15,157 bases of DNA from Acidobacteriota bacterium (GTDB taxonomy: Bacteria; Acidobacteriota; Terriglobia; Terriglobales; SCQP01), in contig JAKAOE010000001.1 of NCBI GenBank assembly GCA_021823305.1, positions 1-15,157 of the forward strand. The letters are read 5' to 3'. The translations under genes and the position numbers were made by a program. The notes under the pieces are model-generated. The model was not told the origin of the DNA, did no database searches, and was given only the letters and a program-made list of their open reading frames with translations. How positions within the stretch are numbered: position 1 is the stretch's first letter; the number at the start of each line of letters is the position of its first letter. Positions 1-8,705 of the stretch are shown here, piece after piece.

Positions 1-128
<128 letters not shown>

Positions 129-146
129 TCCGACAGGAATATCACC

Positions 147-473
147 ATGGTCCGCGAACGCATCCGCATCCGCCTCAAGGCCTACGACTACCGCGTCCTC
201 GACGCCTCCACCCATGAGATCGTGGACACCGCGCGCCGCACCGGCGCCCAGATCGCCGGCCCCATCCCCCTGCCCACCGTCATCAACCGCTACACCGTGC
301 TGCGCTCCCCGCACGTGGACAAGAAAAGCCGCGAGCAGTTCGAGATGCGCACCCACAAGCGCCTGCTCGACCTGCTCGAACCCACCCAGCAGACCATGGA
401 CGCGCTCATGAAGCTCGACCTGCCCGCCGGCGTGGACGTCGAAATCAAGGCCTTCGGCAAGGATCACAAGTAA
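147..473 (+). CDS. rpsJ: 30S ribosomal protein S10
   Basis: S10 is a small-subunit head protein that also pairs with NusB in antitermination. The 108-residue product is a little longer than the usual ~103. It starts [16 protein letters not shown] and carries the family core GPIPLPT followed by a [23 protein letters not shown] segment (residues ~39-68) and HKRLLDLL. An AGGA Shine-Dalgarno site at 135-138 lies 8 bases before the ATG and supports this start. It follows tuf by 18 bases and precedes rplC by 12. It is first in the S10 cluster, yet no separate promoter or leader fits upstream within the window. Identity is certain from sequence and gene order. Confidence 0.98.
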   Translation: MVRERIRIRLKAYDYRVLDASTHEIVDTARRTGAQIAGPIPLPTVINRYTVLRSPHVDKKSREQFEMRTHKRLLDLLEPTQQTMDALMKLDLPAGVDVEIKAFGKDHK

Positions 474-485
474 ACGGAGCCCGCC

Positions 486-1202
486 ATGGTGAACGGTATT
501 CTCGGCAAAAAAATCGGCATGAGCGAGGCCTACGCGCCCAGCGGCGAGCGCATCCCCGTCACCCTCGTTCAGGCCGGACCCTGCGTCGTCACCCAGCGCA
601 AGACCGCCGCCCGCGACGGCTACGACGCCGCCCAGTTGGGCCTGATCGAGTTCACCAAGCCCTCGCGCCTCTCCAAGCCCGAGCGCGCCCGCCTGGAAAA
701 GCACAACCTCCCGCCCTGCCGCTTCCTGCGCGAGGTTCCCGTCGCCGCCGGCGAGGGCGAGGCCGAAGCCAAGATCGGCGACCAGGTGCTGGCCGAGATG
801 TTCAAGGTGCGCGACTACCTCGACGTGGTCGGCGTCAGCAAGGGCCGCGGGTTCGCCGGCTTCGTCAAGCGCCACCACTTCGGCGGCGGCGCCGCCACCC
901 ACGGCTCCATGTTCCACCGCGCCCCCGGCTCCATCGGCGCCAGCGCCTTCCCCTCGCGCGTGCTCAAGGGCATGCGCGCCGCCGGCCACATGGGCGACGC
1001 CCAGGTCACCGTGCGCAACCTCCAGGTCGTCGCCGTGGATCCCGACGACAACATCCTCGCCCTGCGCGGCGCCATCCCCGGCCCCGCCGGCGGCTACCTC
1101 GTCCTCCGCCGCGCCGTGCAGCCCCCCCGCGCCCGCCGCGGCTTCGCCGGCGCCACCACCGTGGACCCGCTCAAGGCCTCCAAGAAGGCGCGCGGCAAGT
1201 AA
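486..1202 (+). CDS. rplC: 50S ribosomal protein L3
   Basis: L3 is an early assembly protein whose central loop reaches toward the peptidyl-transferase centre. The product has 238 residues against ~209 in E. coli. It opens with GILGKKIGM and has the signature [16 protein letters not shown] (residues ~120-135), then [17 protein letters not shown] and [13 protein letters not shown]. In the loop an alanine replaces the glutamine (Q150 in E. coli) that PrmB methylates; this [10 protein letters not shown] wording is known from other bacteria. The extra length comes from an insert around residues 60-100 and a basic tail after residue 210 (PPRARRGF to KASKKARGK). CGGAG at 475-479 lies 6 bases before the ATG. 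Confidence 0.98.
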   Translation: MVNGILGKKIGMSEAYAPSGERIPVTLVQAGPCVVTQRKTAARDGYDAAQLGLIEFTKPSRLSKPERARLEKHNLPPCRFLREVPVAAGEGEAEAKIGDQVLAEMFKVRDYLDVVGVSKGRGFAGFVKRHHFGGGAATHGSMFHRAPGSIGASAFPSRVLKGMRAAGHMGDAQVTVRNLQVVAVDPDDNILALRGAIPGPAGGYLVLRRAVQPPRARRGFAGATTVDPLKASKKARGK

Positions 1203-1213
1203 CCGGAGTTCCC

Positions 1214-1882
1214 ATGGCCTCCATCCCCGTCAAGAACCTCAACAACGACACCGTCGGCAGCCTGGAGCTGCTCGACGAGGTCTTCGCCGCCCCGGTCAAC
1301 GAGGCTCTGCTCTGGGAGGCGGTGCGCCACTTCGGCGCCGCCCGCCGCCGCGGCACCCACAAGACCAAGGGCCGCGCCGAGGTCAGCGGCAGCGGCCGCA
1401 AGCTGTGGAAGCAGAAGGGCACCGGCCGCGCCCGCATCGGCAGCATCCGCAGCCCGCTCTGGCGCCACGGCGGCACCGTGCACGGCCCCCAGCCCCGCTC
1501 TTACGCCTGGGCCATGCCGCGCAAGAAGCTGCTCGGCGCCCTGCGCTCCGCCCTCGCCGCCAAGTTCCGCGACGCCGAACTGGTGGTGGTGGACGGCTTC
1601 GCGCTCCCCGACGCCAAAACTCGCGTGCTGCGCCAGTCCCTCGACCGCCTCGAGGCCACCCACTCCGCCCTGCTGGTGGATGCCGCACCCGACGCCGCCC
1701 TGGCGCGCTGCGCCCGCAACCTCGCCCGGGTCGAGCTGCTCGCCGCCCACGAGGTCCATCCCTACCATCTGCTGCGCTACCAGCGCATCGTCTGCTCCCG
1801 CCCCGCGCTCGAAAAACTGCAACTCGCCGCCCGCCCGCGCGGCAAGGCCGCCGCCGGCGCGCCTTCGAAAGGAACGGCATGA
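1214..1882 (+). CDS. rplD: 50S ribosomal protein L4
   Basis: L4 lines the peptide exit tunnel; in E. coli it also represses its own operon through the S10 leader. The 222-residue product carries the extended tunnel loop at about residues 44-97 with the diagnostic [14 protein letters not shown] followed by [15 protein letters not shown]. The globular part has the usual [13 protein letters not shown] segment. The tail (about residues 207-222) is rich in Ala, Gly and Lys. GGAG at 1205-1208 precedes the ATG by 5 bases. The TGA stop overlaps the rplW start in an ATGA, suggesting translational coupling. No leader resembling the E. coli L4 target is visible ahead of rpsJ, so autoregulation by that route is unsupported here. 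Confidence 0.97.
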   Translation: MASIPVKNLNNDTVGSLELLDEVFAAPVNEALLWEAVRHFGAARRRGTHKTKGRAEVSGSGRKLWKQKGTGRARIGSIRSPLWRHGGTVHGPQPRSYAWAMPRKKLLGALRSALAAKFRDAELVVVDGFALPDAKTRVLRQSLDRLEATHSALLVDAAPDAALARCARNLARVELLAAHEVHPYHLLRYQRIVCSRPALEKLQLAARPRGKAAAGAPSKGTA

Positions 1883-2172
1883 GAAGCCGCTACGAAGTCA
1901 TCAAGCGTCCCCTGATCACCGAGAAGGGCCTGGCCGTCAAGGAGTCGCTCCACACCCTGGTCTTCGAGGTCGCCCCCGACGCCACCAAGGTCGAGATCCG
2001 CGAGGCCGTCCAAGCCGTCTTCAAGGTCAAGGTCGCCGCCGTTCGCACCGCCATCCTGCACGGCAAGGAGCGCCGCCGCGGCCGTCTCGTCGGCCGCCGC
2101 CCGGATTGGAAGAAGGCTTACGTCACCCTCCAGCCGGGCGAGAAAATGCCCGAGTACGCCGAGAACGTATAG
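1879..2172 (+). CDS. rplW: 50S ribosomal protein L23
   Basis: L23 sits at the tunnel exit and is the docking site for trigger factor and SRP. The 97-residue product, near the usual ~100, begins [16 protein letters not shown] (family hallmark: V-I-K-R-P-L-x-T-E-K) and continues through VFEVAPDATKVEIREAV, the VFKVKVAAV strand and RPDWKKAYVTLQPGE. The open frame extends far upstream inside rplD, but only the ATG at 1879 gives an L23 N-terminus, and AAGGAA at 1869-1874 is well placed for it. It overlaps the rplD stop by 4 bases. The stop is TAG, 10 bases before rplB. Confidence 0.97.
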   Translation: MRSRYEVIKRPLITEKGLAVKESLHTLVFEVAPDATKVEIREAVQAVFKVKVAAVRTAILHGKERRRGRLVGRRPDWKKAYVTLQPGEKMPEYAENV

Positions 2173-2182
2173 GTAATCCGCG

Positions 2183-3013
2183 ATGCCGATCAAGACGTTC
2201 CGTCCCAATACGCCGACTCGCCGCTTCCACAGCGTGGTGCGCAGCGATGAGATTTCCCGCGCCACCCCCCACAAGCCGCTGATCGAGCCCCATCCCCGCT
2301 CCGGCGGCCGCCGCAGCTCCGGCGACATCACCATCTGGCACCGCGGCGGCGGCCACAAGCGCATGTACCGCGTGGTGGACTTCAAGCGCGACAAGGCCGG
2401 CGTGCCCGCCACCGTCGAATCGGTGGAGTACGATCCCAACCGCAGCGCCAACATCGCCCTGCTCAAGTACCTCGACGGCGAGCGCCGCTACATCCTCCAG
2501 CCCGCCGGCCTGCGCGTCGGCATGAAGGTCTCCAGCGGCCCCGAGGCCGACATCCTCCTCGGCAACGCCCTGCCGCTGCGCCTCATCCCCCCCGGCACCG
2601 TCGTGCACAACATCGAGCTCCGCCCCGGCAAGGGCGGCCAGATCGTGCGCGCCGCCGGCGGCGCCGCCCAGCTCGTCTCCAAGGAAGGCGCCTACGCCCT
2701 GGTCAAGCTCCCCAGCGGCGAGACCCGCCGCATCCTCACCGACTGCATGGCCACCATCGGCGCGGTCGGCAACCTCGAGCACGAAAACCGCACCCTGGGC
2801 AAGGCCGGCCGCAGCCGCTGGCTGGGCCGCCGCCCGGTCAACCGCGGCGTCACCATGAACCCCGTGGACCATCCCCATGGCGGCGGCGAGGGTAAGACCA
2901 GCGGCGGCCGCCATCCCGTCACCCCCTGGGGCCAGCCTACCCGCGGCTTCAAGACCCGCAACAACAAACGCACCGACCACCTCATCGTCAGCCGCCGCCA
3001 GAAGAGGAAATAG
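2183..3013 (+). CDS. rplB: 50S ribosomal protein L2
   Basis: L2 is a core large-subunit protein required for subunit joining and placed near the peptidyl-transferase centre. The 276-residue length is normal (E. coli 273). The N-terminus [15 protein letters not shown] is followed by the [20 protein letters not shown] block (residues ~40-59), an OB-like then SH3-like domain, and the invariant [14 protein letters not shown] at residues 225-238, in which His230 matches the conserved His229 of E. coli. The tail [17 protein letters not shown] is canonical. AGGTAA at 2171-2176 overlaps the rplW stop and is spaced suitably for this ATG. No anomaly was seen. Confidence 0.98.
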   Translation: MPIKTFRPNTPTRRFHSVVRSDEISRATPHKPLIEPHPRSGGRRSSGDITIWHRGGGHKRMYRVVDFKRDKAGVPATVESVEYDPNRSANIALLKYLDGERRYILQPAGLRVGMKVSSGPEADILLGNALPLRLIPPGTVVHNIELRPGKGGQIVRAAGGAAQLVSKEGAYALVKLPSGETRRILTDCMATIGAVGNLEHENRTLGKAGRSRWLGRRPVNRGVTMNPVDHPHGGGEGKTSGGRHPVTPWGQPTRGFKTRNNKRTDHLIVSRRQKRK

Positions 3014-3027
3014 CCGAGGACTCCGCC

Positions 3028-3321
3028 ATGGCACGCTCCGTCAAAAAAGGCCCCTTCGTGGACGCTCACCTCGAGCGCCGCATCGCCGAACTCAACCGCC
3101 GCAACGAGAAGAAGGTCTACAAGACCTGGTCGCGCCGCTCCACCGTGCTGCCCGAGTTCGTCGGCCACACCATCGCCGTCCACAACGGCAAGAAGTTCAT
3201 CCCCGTCTACCTCACCGAGAACATGGTCGGCCACAAGCTGGGCGAGTTCTCCCCCACCCGCACCTTCAAGGGCCACTCCGTCAAGGTGGCGGAAAAGACC
3301 ACCGCGCCGGTGCACTCGTAA
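3028..3321 (+). CDS. rpsS: 30S ribosomal protein S19
   Basis: S19 binds 16S rRNA in the head with S13 and reaches toward A-site tRNA. The 97-residue product (usual 92-95) opens [15 protein letters not shown], has [18 protein letters not shown] and [19 protein letters not shown], and ends with the FKGHS motif and a short polar tail. GAGGA at 3016-3020 lies 7 bases ahead of the ATG. The gene lies 14 bases after rplB and 9 before rplV, the standard S10 cluster position. Confident identification. Confidence 0.98.
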   Translation: MARSVKKGPFVDAHLERRIAELNRRNEKKVYKTWSRRSTVLPEFVGHTIAVHNGKKFIPVYLTENMVGHKLGEFSPTRTFKGHSVKVAEKTTAPVHS

Positions 3322-3330
3322 GGGATCGCC

Positions 3331-3681
3331 ATGCCTGACGCCACCGCCACCGCCCGCTTCGTCCGCGTCTCCCCGCAGAAGGCCCGCCTCGTCGTGGACC
3401 TCATCCGCGGCGCCAAGGCCGAGGACGCGCTGCACCTGCTCCGCTTCACCCGCAAGCGCATCGCCGCCGACGTGCTCAAGCTGCTGCAGTCCGCCATCGC
3501 CAACGCCACCGACCGCGGCGAGCTGGACGTGGATTCCCTCTACGTCACCTACGCCTGCGTCAACGACGGCCCGCGCCAGAAGCGCATCCGTCCCGCTCCC
3601 ATGGGCCGCGCCTACCGCTACCAGCGCCGCAGCTCCCACATCGTCATCCACGTCGGCCCCAAGGCCAAGAAGGGGAAGTAA
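3331..3681 (+). CDS. rplV: 50S ribosomal protein L22
   Basis: L22 spans the subunit and forms, with L4, the narrow part of the exit tunnel. The 116-residue product contains the family opening [20 protein letters not shown] (residues 8-27), the helix [19 protein letters not shown], the [20 protein letters not shown] hairpin segment and the closing [10 protein letters not shown] strand. A short basic tail (KAKKGK) follows. AGGGA at 3321-3325, overlapping the rpsS stop, precedes the ATG by 5 bases. No missing region: the tunnel-facing hairpin, where macrolide-resistance deletions are known in other species, is intact. Confidence 0.97.
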   Translation: MPDATATARFVRVSPQKARLVVDLIRGAKAEDALHLLRFTRKRIAADVLKLLQSAIANATDRGELDVDSLYVTYACVNDGPRQKRIRPAPMGRAYRYQRRSSHIVIHVGPKAKKGK

Positions 3682-3685
3682 CTGC

Positions 3686-4333
3686 ATGGGTCAAAAAGTC
3701 CATCCCTACGGCTTCCGCCTCGGCTTCGTCAAGCCCTGGAAAAGCCAGTGGTTCGCCACCCGCGACTATGCCAAGCTGCTGCTCGAGGACGTCCAGCTGC
3801 GCGACAGCCTGAAGCAGCGCCTGCGCGCCGCCGGCGTCAGCTCGCTCGAGGTCACCCGCCCGGGCAACAAGATCCGCATCATCATCCACACCTCCCGCCC
3901 CGGCATCATCATCGGGCGCAAGGGCAGCGAGATCGAAAAGCTCAAGGCCGAGGTGCAGAAGAAGACCAATCGCGAGGTCTTCATCGATATTCAGGAGGTT
4001 CACAAGCCTGAGCTCGACGCCCAATTGGTGGCCGAGTCCATCGCGCTGCAGCTGGAAAAACGCGTCGCCTTCCGCCGCGCCATGCGCAAGGCGGTGGACT
4101 CCGCCGTCCGCTTCGGCTGCAAGGGCATCAAGGTGCGCGTCTCCGGCCGCCTCAACGGCGCCGAGATCGCGCGCTCGGAATGGTATCTCCAGGGGCGCCT
4201 GCCGCTGCACACCATGCGCGCCGACATCGACTACGGCTTCGCCGAGGCGCGCACCACCTACGGCGTCATCGGCGTCAAGGCCTGGACCTACAAGGGCGAG
4301 ATCCTGCCCCAGCGCCGCCGCGCCACCGCCTAG
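3686..4333 (+). CDS. rpsC: 30S ribosomal protein S3
   Basis: S3 lies at the mRNA entry site and contributes, with S4 and S5, to the ribosome's helicase activity. The 215-residue product begins [14 protein letters not shown]. The N-terminal type-II KH domain (residues ~38-108) has the [10 protein letters not shown] loop with GRKG at 77-80. The C-terminal domain includes [20 protein letters not shown] and [15 protein letters not shown], then the [15 protein letters not shown] close. It is slightly shorter than E. coli S3 (233) because the variable C-terminal tail is short, which is common. AGGGGAAG at 3671-3678, inside the end of rplV, supplies the ribosome-binding site; the gap is 4 bases. Confidence 0.98.
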   Translation: MGQKVHPYGFRLGFVKPWKSQWFATRDYAKLLLEDVQLRDSLKQRLRAAGVSSLEVTRPGNKIRIIIHTSRPGIIIGRKGSEIEKLKAEVQKKTNREVFIDIQEVHKPELDAQLVAESIALQLEKRVAFRRAMRKAVDSAVRFGCKGIKVRVSGRLNGAEIARSEWYLQGRLPLHTMRADIDYGFAEARTTYGVIGVKAWTYKGEILPQRRRATA

Positions 4334-4342
4334 GAGCCTGCC

Positions 4343-4756
4343 ATGTTGATGCCCAAAAAAGTCAAGTTCCGCAAGCAGCATCGCGGCCGCATGGCCGGCA
4401 AGGCCTGGGCTGGCGGACAACTCTCCTTCGGCGACTTCGGCCTCAAGGTGATGGAACCGGGCTGGATCACCGACCGCCAGATCGAGGCCAGCCGCGTCGC
4501 CATGACGCGCTTCGTCAAGCGCGGCGGCAAGGTCTGGGTGCGCATCTTCCCCGACAAGCCAGTCACCAAGAAGCCCGCCGAAACCCGTATGGGCAAGGGC
4601 AAGGGCGCCCCCGACCACTGGGTTGCCGTGGTCAAGCCGGGCCGCATCCTGTTCGAGATGGAAGGCGTGCCCGCCGCCCAGGCCGCCGAGGCCATGCGCC
4701 TCGCCTCCCACAAGCTCGCCCTCAAGACCCGTTTCGTCACCCGGAGCGAAGCATGA
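4343..4756 (+). CDS. rplP: 50S ribosomal protein L16
   Basis: L16 contacts A-site tRNA and is needed late in 50S assembly. The 137-residue length matches the family (E. coli 136). The start [20 protein letters not shown] is textbook, and the wording supports the ATG at 4343 over the second ATG two codons later. The central [17 protein letters not shown] loop (residues ~75-91) includes the conserved arginine that is hydroxylated in E. coli. AGGAG at 4332-4336 overlaps the rpsC TAG stop and is 6 bases from the ATG. The TGA stop overlaps rpmC by ATGA. Confidence 0.98.
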   Translation: MLMPKKVKFRKQHRGRMAGKAWAGGQLSFGDFGLKVMEPGWITDRQIEASRVAMTRFVKRGGKVWVRIFPDKPVTKKPAETRMGKGKGAPDHWVAVVKPGRILFEMEGVPAAQAAEAMRLASHKLALKTRFVTRSEA

Positions 4757-4983
4757 AGAACGATCCCATCGAACGCTTCCGCCAGATGGGCGACCAGGAG
4801 CTGGAATCGCGCGAGGTGGACCTCCGCGACCAGCTCTTCCGCCTCCGTTTTCAGATGTCCATGGGCCAGAGCGAGAGCATCAAGAAACTGCGCCAGCTCC
4901 GCAAGGATATCGCCCGCGTCAAAACCCTCGTCCGCGAGCGCGCCCGCCAGGCCGCCGCGTCGTCCGCTTCGCGAGGCCGCTAG
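4753..4983 (+). CDS. rpmC: 50S ribosomal protein L29
   Basis: L29 is a small two-helix protein beside L23 at the tunnel exit. The open frame begins much further upstream inside rpsC and rplP, but only the ATG at 4753 gives an L29 N-terminus and it is preceded by CGGAG at 4742-4746. The 76-residue product has the family pattern: helix 1 with [20 protein letters not shown], then [26 protein letters not shown] (the conserved LR-x-x-I-A-R-x-x-T box) in helix 2. About 12 extra residues at the end ([12 protein letters not shown]) are Ala/Ser/Arg-rich. It overlaps rplP by 4 bases and leaves 1 base before rpsQ. Confidence 0.96.
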   Translation: MKNDPIERFRQMGDQELESREVDLRDQLFRLRFQMSMGQSESIKKLRQLRKDIARVKTLVRERARQAAASSASRGR

Positions 4984-4984
4984 C

Positions 4985-5371
4985 ATGACCGCCGCTCCCG
5001 AACATCTCCGCCCCTCCCGCCGCAGCGAAAAGGTCGGCGAAGTCGTCTCCACCCGCATGGCCAAGACCATCGTGGTCGAGGTGGTGCTCCACTCCGCCCA
5101 CGGCCTCTACCGCCGCGGCGTCACCCGCCATCGCCGCTTCTACGCCCACGACGAGCAGGGCGCCTGCCGCCCCGGCGACGTCGTCCGCATCCAGGAGACC
5201 CGCCCCTTGAGCAAGCTCAAGCGCTGGCGCCTGATCGAGGTGGTGCGCCGCGCCGCCCAGGCCCCCACCGTCGCGGAGGTCGCCCGCGCCGTCGGCCAGG
5301 GCGAAATCGAGCGCGATACCCGCAAGCCCAAGCCCGCCGCCCCAGCGGCGCCGCCGCAGGAGGCGCAATAG
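4985..5371 (+). CDS. rpsQ: 30S ribosomal protein S17 with long C-terminal extension
   Basis: S17 is an OB-fold protein binding 16S rRNA in the lower body. The core, about residues 14-90, shows the family features: [18 protein letters not shown] (V-x-S-x-x-M-x-K-T), the basic loop with [28 protein letters not shown] and the final VVRRA strand. The protein has 128 residues against ~84-90 usually. The excess is ~12 N-terminal residues and a ~38-residue tail (91-128) with a [16 protein letters not shown] stretch followed by a Pro/Ala-rich end. GAGG at 4973-4976 in the rpmC tail is the likely ribosome-binding site. The tail is in frame up to a TAG 2 bases before rplN, and the rplN Shine-Dalgarno lies inside it, so it is not an obvious sequencing artefact. 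Confidence 0.93.
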   Translation: MTAAPEHLRPSRRSEKVGEVVSTRMAKTIVVEVVLHSAHGLYRRGVTRHRRFYAHDEQGACRPGDVVRIQETRPLSKLKRWRLIEVVRRAAQAPTVAEVARAVGQGEIERDTRKPKPAAPAAPPQEAQ

Positions 5372-5373
5372 CC

Positions 5374-5742
5374 ATGGTCCAGATGCGCACCATGCTGCAG
5401 GTCGCCGATAACAGCGGCGCCCGCAAACTGCAGGTCATCCTCCCCATCGGCGGCCACACCGGCCTGCGCGCCGGCCTCGGCGACGTGGTCACCGCCGCCG
5501 TCAAGGAGGCCGCCCCCGACGGCCAGGCCAAGAAGGGCACCGTGGTGCGCGTGGTCATCGTCCGCACCCGCAAGGAAACCCGCCGCAAGGACGGCACCTA
5601 CATCCGCTTCGACCAGAACGCCGGCGTGCTCATCAACGAGGCCGGCGAGCCGGTCGGCACCCGCGTCTTCGGCCCCGTCGCCCGCGAGCTGCGCGACAAA
5701 CGCTTCCTCAAGATCATCTCGCTCGCCCCCGAGGTGCTATGA
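5374..5742 (+). CDS. rplN: 50S ribosomal protein L14
   Basis: L14 lies on the subunit interface and forms inter-subunit bridges; it is also the docking site of the silencing factor RsfS in other bacteria. The 122-residue length is exact for the family. Landmarks are [31 protein letters not shown], the [22 protein letters not shown] signature region and the end [25 protein letters not shown] type. AGGAGG at 5358-5363, 10 bases before the ATG and encoded within the rpsQ tail, is a full consensus Shine-Dalgarno. The gene opens the spc cluster, but only 2 bases separate it from rpsQ, so no separate leader exists. It ends in an ATGA overlap with rplX. Confidence 0.98.
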   Translation: MVQMRTMLQVADNSGARKLQVILPIGGHTGLRAGLGDVVTAAVKEAAPDGQAKKGTVVRVVIVRTRKETRRKDGTYIRFDQNAGVLINEAGEPVGTRVFGPVARELRDKRFLKIISLAPEVL

Positions 5743-6098
5743 ACCGCTCCCCCGCCGCCAAGCTCGTCTCCATGAACATCCGCAAGGATGACCTCGTCAA
5801 GGTGGTCGCCGGCCGCGACAAGGGCAAGCAGGGCAAGGTGCTGCGCGCCTTCCCCAAGGAGCGCCGCATCCTGGTGGAGCGCGTGATGATGGTCAAGCGC
5901 CATACCCGCCCCAATCCCAACCAGCAGATCAAGGGCGGCATCGCCGAGCACGAGGCCCCCATCCCGGTCGCCAACGTGATGATCGTCTGCCCCGAGTGCG
6001 GCCCGGTCAAGGTCAAGCGCGTCGCCGCCGCCGCCGAGGCCGGCGCCGGCCGCCAGCGCGCCTGCAAGAAGTGCGGCCGCGTCTTCGACAAGAAGTAA
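5739..6098 (+). CDS. rplX: 50S ribosomal protein L24, zinc-ribbon form
   Basis: L24 is an early assembly initiator at the tunnel exit. The 119-residue product has the KOW motif ([19 protein letters not shown], residues ~17-35), the [15 protein letters not shown] strand and loop, and [16 protein letters not shown]. The C-terminal part then carries CPEC (Cys84, Cys87) and CKKC (Cys109, Cys112), a plausible zinc ribbon absent from E. coli L24. Two starts are possible: the ATG at 5739, which overlaps the rplN stop and has GAGG at 5731-5734, or the ATG at 5772, which would give the more usual [11 protein letters not shown] start and 108 residues. I keep the first because of the coupled overlap and the nearby GAGG; the choice is uncertain. 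Confidence 0.95.
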   Translation: MNRSPAAKLVSMNIRKDDLVKVVAGRDKGKQGKVLRAFPKERRILVERVMMVKRHTRPNPNQQIKGGIAEHEAPIPVANVMIVCPECGPVKVKRVAAAAEAGAGRQRACKKCGRVFDKK

Positions 6099-6108
6099 GA
6101 GGAACGTT

Positions 6109-6654
6109 ATGCCCGCCCGTCTCCACGAACGCTACCAGAAAGACATCGCCCCCGCCCTGATGAAGGAGTTCGGCCTCGCCAACCGCATGGCCGTGCCCAA
6201 GCTGCACAAGGTCGTGGTCAACATGGGCGTCGGCGACGCCACCCAAAACGCCAAGCTCATGGACGCCGCCGTCGCCGAACTCGCCGCCATCTGCGGCCAG
6301 AAGCCGGTGGTCACCAAGGCGCGCAAGAGCATCGCCGCCTTCAAGGTGCGCGAGAACATGCCCATCGGCGTCTGCGTCACCCTGCGCGGCGACCGCATGT
6401 ACGAGTTCGTCGACCGCCTGCTCAACGTCGTCCTGCCCCGCGTGCGCGACTTCCGCGGCGTCTCCCCGCAGAGCTTCGACGGCCGCGGCAACTACACCCT
6501 CGGTTTGCGCGACCAGATCATCTTTCCCGAAATCGATTACGCCAAGGTGGAGCGCCCGCGCGGCATGAACGTCACCCTGGTCACCACCGCCCGCAGCGAC
6601 GAGCACGCCCGCGCCCTGCTCAAGCACCTCGGCATGCCCTTCCGCGCCGCCTGA
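6109..6654 (+). CDS. rplE: 50S ribosomal protein L5
   Basis: L5 binds 5S rRNA in the central protuberance and touches P-site tRNA. The 181-residue product (E. coli 179) begins [19 protein letters not shown] and shows [51 protein letters not shown], the [20 protein letters not shown] block and LLKHLGMPF at the end. GAGGA follows directly on the rplX TAA stop and lies about 6 bases before the ATG. In E. coli S8 represses the spc operon by binding around this start. Here only 10 bases separate rplX and rplE and I could not see an equivalent hairpin. Confidence 0.98.
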   Translation: MPARLHERYQKDIAPALMKEFGLANRMAVPKLHKVVVNMGVGDATQNAKLMDAAVAELAAICGQKPVVTKARKSIAAFKVRENMPIGVCVTLRGDRMYEFVDRLLNVVLPRVRDFRGVSPQSFDGRGNYTLGLRDQIIFPEIDYAKVERPRGMNVTLVTTARSDEHARALLKHLGMPFRAA

Positions 6655-6664
6655 GAGGAGTTCC

Positions 6665-6850
6665 ATGGCCACCACCGCCAAGATCGCCAAGACCGTCCGC
6701 AAGCCCAAGTACGCCATCCGCCATCGCAACCGCTGCGCCCTCTGCGGCCGCCCCCGCGCCTACCTGCGCAAGTTCGGCCTCTGCCGCCTCTGCTTCCGCG
6801 CCCACGCCCTGCTGGGCGAAATCGCCGGCGTCACCAAGGCGAGCTGGTAA
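6665..6850 (+). CDS. rpsN: 30S ribosomal protein S14, type Z (zinc-binding)
   Basis: S14 is a head protein near S3 and S10. At 61 residues this is the short type Z form, with the zinc ligands Cys24, Cys27, Cys40 and Cys43 in the pattern RCALCGRPR and GLCRLCFR. It ends [10 protein letters not shown], the canonical close of the type Z family. Species with this form may also carry a longer zinc-free paralogue elsewhere for zinc starvation; nothing here tells. GAGGAG at 6655-6660, overlapping the rplE stop region, is 4 bases before the ATG, a strong but tight ribosome-binding site. Confidence 0.98.
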   Translation: MATTAKIAKTVRKPKYAIRHRNRCALCGRPRAYLRKFGLCRLCFRAHALLGEIAGVTKASW

Positions 6851-6865
6851 CCCAGGAGTGATTCG

Positions 6866-7264
6866 ATGAGCCTCACCGATCCCGTCGCCGACCTCCTCAG
6901 CCGCATCCGCAATGCGGTCCGCGCGCACCACGTCAAGGTGGATGTGCCTTCCTCCAAGCTCAAGCTCGAGATCGTCAAGATCCTCGAGAACGAGGGCTAC
7001 GTCGGCGGCTACAAGCTCAATGACGAGAACGGCCGCCTCACCCTCAAGGTGCAGCTCAAGTACGGCCCCAACGACCAGCCCGTGATCAGCAACTTGCGCC
7101 GCGTCTCCCAGCCCGGCTGCCGCGTCTACGTCGGCCGCCATCAGATCCGTCCCGTCCTCGGCGGCTTGGGCATCTCCATCGTGTCCACCCCGCGCGGGGT
7201 CATGACCGGCCGCGACGCCCGCAAGCTGGGCGTCGGCGGCGAGCTCCTGTGCGAGGTCTGGTAA
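6866..7264 (+). CDS. rpsH: 30S ribosomal protein S8
   Basis: S8 binds the central domain of 16S rRNA and in E. coli is the translational repressor of the spc operon. The 132-residue product starts [17 protein letters not shown] and has [15 protein letters not shown] in the N-terminal domain. The C-terminal domain has the signature region [20 protein letters not shown] and closes [17 protein letters not shown] at 6854-6861 lies 4-7 bases before the ATG. Neighbours are rpsN (15-base gap) and rplF (4-base gap). The RNA-binding residues of the family are present as far as can be judged by eye. Confidence 0.98.
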   Translation: MSLTDPVADLLSRIRNAVRAHHVKVDVPSSKLKLEIVKILENEGYVGGYKLNDENGRLTLKVQLKYGPNDQPVISNLRRVSQPGCRVYVGRHQIRPVLGGLGISIVSTPRGVMTGRDARKLGVGGELLCEVW

Positions 7265-7268
7265 TCCT

Positions 7269-7808
7269 ATGTCGCGCGTCGGTTCCAAACCCATCTCCGT
7301 TCCCGCCGGCGTCAAGGTCGCCGTCACCGGCCCCCAGGTCGAGGTCAAGGGCCCCAAGGGCAGCCTCACCCTCACCCTGCCCGCCGGCATTTCGCTGCAG
7401 GCGCAGCCCAACGAGTTGCGCGCCCAGCGCCGTGACGACAGCTTCGCCGCGCTCCACGGCCTCGCCCGCAGCCTGGTCGCCAACGCCGTCCAGGGCGTCG
7501 CCCAGGGCTTCCAGAAGGACCTCGACATCGTCGGCGTCGGCTATCGCGCCGAGATGAAGGGCAAGTCCATTCTCGTCCTCAGCCTGGGCTACAGCCACCT
7601 GATCGAGTACCGCGTTCCCCCCGGCGTCGAAATCGCCGTGGACGCCAAGCTCACCCACCTCACCATCACCGGCTCCGACCGCCAGCGCGTCGGCCAGGTC
7701 GCCGCCGAACTCCGCGCCCTGCGCCCGCCCGATCCCTACAAGAACAAGGGCGTGCGCTACACCGGCGAGCGCCTCAAGAAGAAGGAAGGCAAGACCGGCG
7801 CCAAGTAA
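7269..7808 (+). CDS. rplF: 50S ribosomal protein L6
   Basis: L6 lies near the sarcin-ricin loop and is required for 50S maturation. The 179-residue product (E. coli 177) begins [17 protein letters not shown], with two similar domains: residues ~1-82 with [14 protein letters not shown], and ~83-179 with [20 protein letters not shown]. It ends in the signature [16 protein letters not shown] followed by a lysine-rich tail. The ribosome-binding site is weak: only a GAGG at 7253-7256, 12 bases upstream, is seen. With a 4-base gap after rpsH, translation is probably coupled to the upstream gene (inference). Confidence 0.98.
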   Translation: MSRVGSKPISVPAGVKVAVTGPQVEVKGPKGSLTLTLPAGISLQAQPNELRAQRRDDSFAALHGLARSLVANAVQGVAQGFQKDLDIVGVGYRAEMKGKSILVLSLGYSHLIEYRVPPGVEIAVDAKLTHLTITGSDRQRVGQVAAELRALRPPDPYKNKGVRYTGERLKKKEGKTGAK

Positions 7809-7824
7809 GCCCAGGATTCTGGCC

Positions 7825-8181
7825 ATGATTGATCAAACTTCCAAGAACGCCCGCCGCCTGCGCCGCCAGCACCGCGCCCGCCGCGCCTTTCACGGCACCG
7901 CCCAGCGCCCGCGCCTGGCCGTGTTCCGTTCCTTGAACCACATCTACGCCCAGTTGATCGACGACACCGCCGGCCGCACCCTCGCCGCCTGCTCCACCCA
8001 GACCCTCGCCCTCAAGCCCGGCGGCAACCTCGCCGCCGCCAAGGCCGTCGGCCAGGCCATCGCCGAGCGCGCCCGCACCCAGGGCGTCGCCGCCGTCGTC
8101 TTCGACCGCGCCGGCTATCCCTACCACGGCCGCGTCCAGGCGCTTGCCGAAGCCGCCCGCGCCGCCGGGCTCCAGTTCTAG
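7825..8181 (+). CDS. rplR: 50S ribosomal protein L18
   Basis: L18 binds 5S rRNA together with L5 and carries it into the large subunit. The 118-residue product has an N-terminal basic arm ([15 protein letters not shown]), then the family strand [20 protein letters not shown], an Ala-rich middle, and the final [24 protein letters not shown] block, in which V-F-D-R-x-G-x-x-Y-H-G-R-V is diagnostic. AGGA at 7813-7816 lies 8 bases before the ATG. The TAG stop is followed after 10 bases by rpsE. Length is typical. Confidence 0.97.
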   Translation: MIDQTSKNARRLRRQHRARRAFHGTAQRPRLAVFRSLNHIYAQLIDDTAGRTLAACSTQTLALKPGGNLAAAKAVGQAIAERARTQGVAAVVFDRAGYPYHGRVQALAEAARAAGLQF

Positions 8182-8191
8182 AGGACAACAG

Positions 8192-8701
8192 ATGCCCGCC
8201 ATCAAGATTCGCCTCAACCCCGATCAGTACCAGCTCAAGGACCAGGTGGTCGCCATCAACCGCGTCACCAAGGTGGTCAAGGGCGGCAAAAACCTCTCCT
8301 TCGCCGCCCTCGTCGTGGTCGGCGATCCCGGCGCGGGCGTGGTCGGCTACGGCAGCGGCAAGAGCAAGGAAGTGCCCAGCGCCATCCGCAAGGGCATCGA
8401 AGCCGCCAAGAAAAACCTGGTCCAGGTCCACCGCCGCGAGACCACCATCCCCCACGCCGTGCTGGGCTGCTACGGCAGCGGCCGCGTCCTGCTCAAGCCC
8501 GCCCCCGCCGGCACCGGCGTCATCGCCGGCGGCGCCGTGCGCGCCGTGATGGAGTCGGTCGGCGTCGCCAACGTCCTCACCAAGAGCATCGGCACCACCA
8601 ACCCCCACAACGTCATCAAGGCCACCTTCGCCGCCTTGGCTCAGCTGCGCGACAAACAGCAGGTCGCCCTGTTGCGCGGCAAGCCCGCCGAGGAGCTCTG
8701 A
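8192..8701 (+). CDS. rpsE: 30S ribosomal protein S5
   Basis: S5 acts in mRNA unwinding at the entry tunnel and in decoding accuracy. The frame is open from further upstream within rplR, but the ATG at 8192 is chosen because GAGGA lies 6-10 bases before it, just after the rplR stop. This gives 169 residues (E. coli 167). The N-terminal double-stranded-RNA-binding-like domain has [20 protein letters not shown] and [23 protein letters not shown]; the C-terminal domain has [20 protein letters not shown] and [19 protein letters not shown]. In the loop usually reading KGGRxxxF a lysine replaces arginine (KGGKNLSF), a conservative change. Confidence 0.97.
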   Translation: MPAIKIRLNPDQYQLKDQVVAINRVTKVVKGGKNLSFAALVVVGDPGAGVVGYGSGKSKEVPSAIRKGIEAAKKNLVQVHRRETTIPHAVLGCYGSGRVLLKPAPAGTGVIAGGAVRAVMESVGVANVLTKSIGTTNPHNVIKATFAALAQLRDKQQVALLRGKPAEEL

Positions 8702-8705
8702 TCCC

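Noticed and set aside
8144..8191. An earlier in-frame ATG for rpsE inside rplR.
   Set aside because: The internal ATG at 8192 has a good GAGGA site and gives the standard S5 length and N-terminus.
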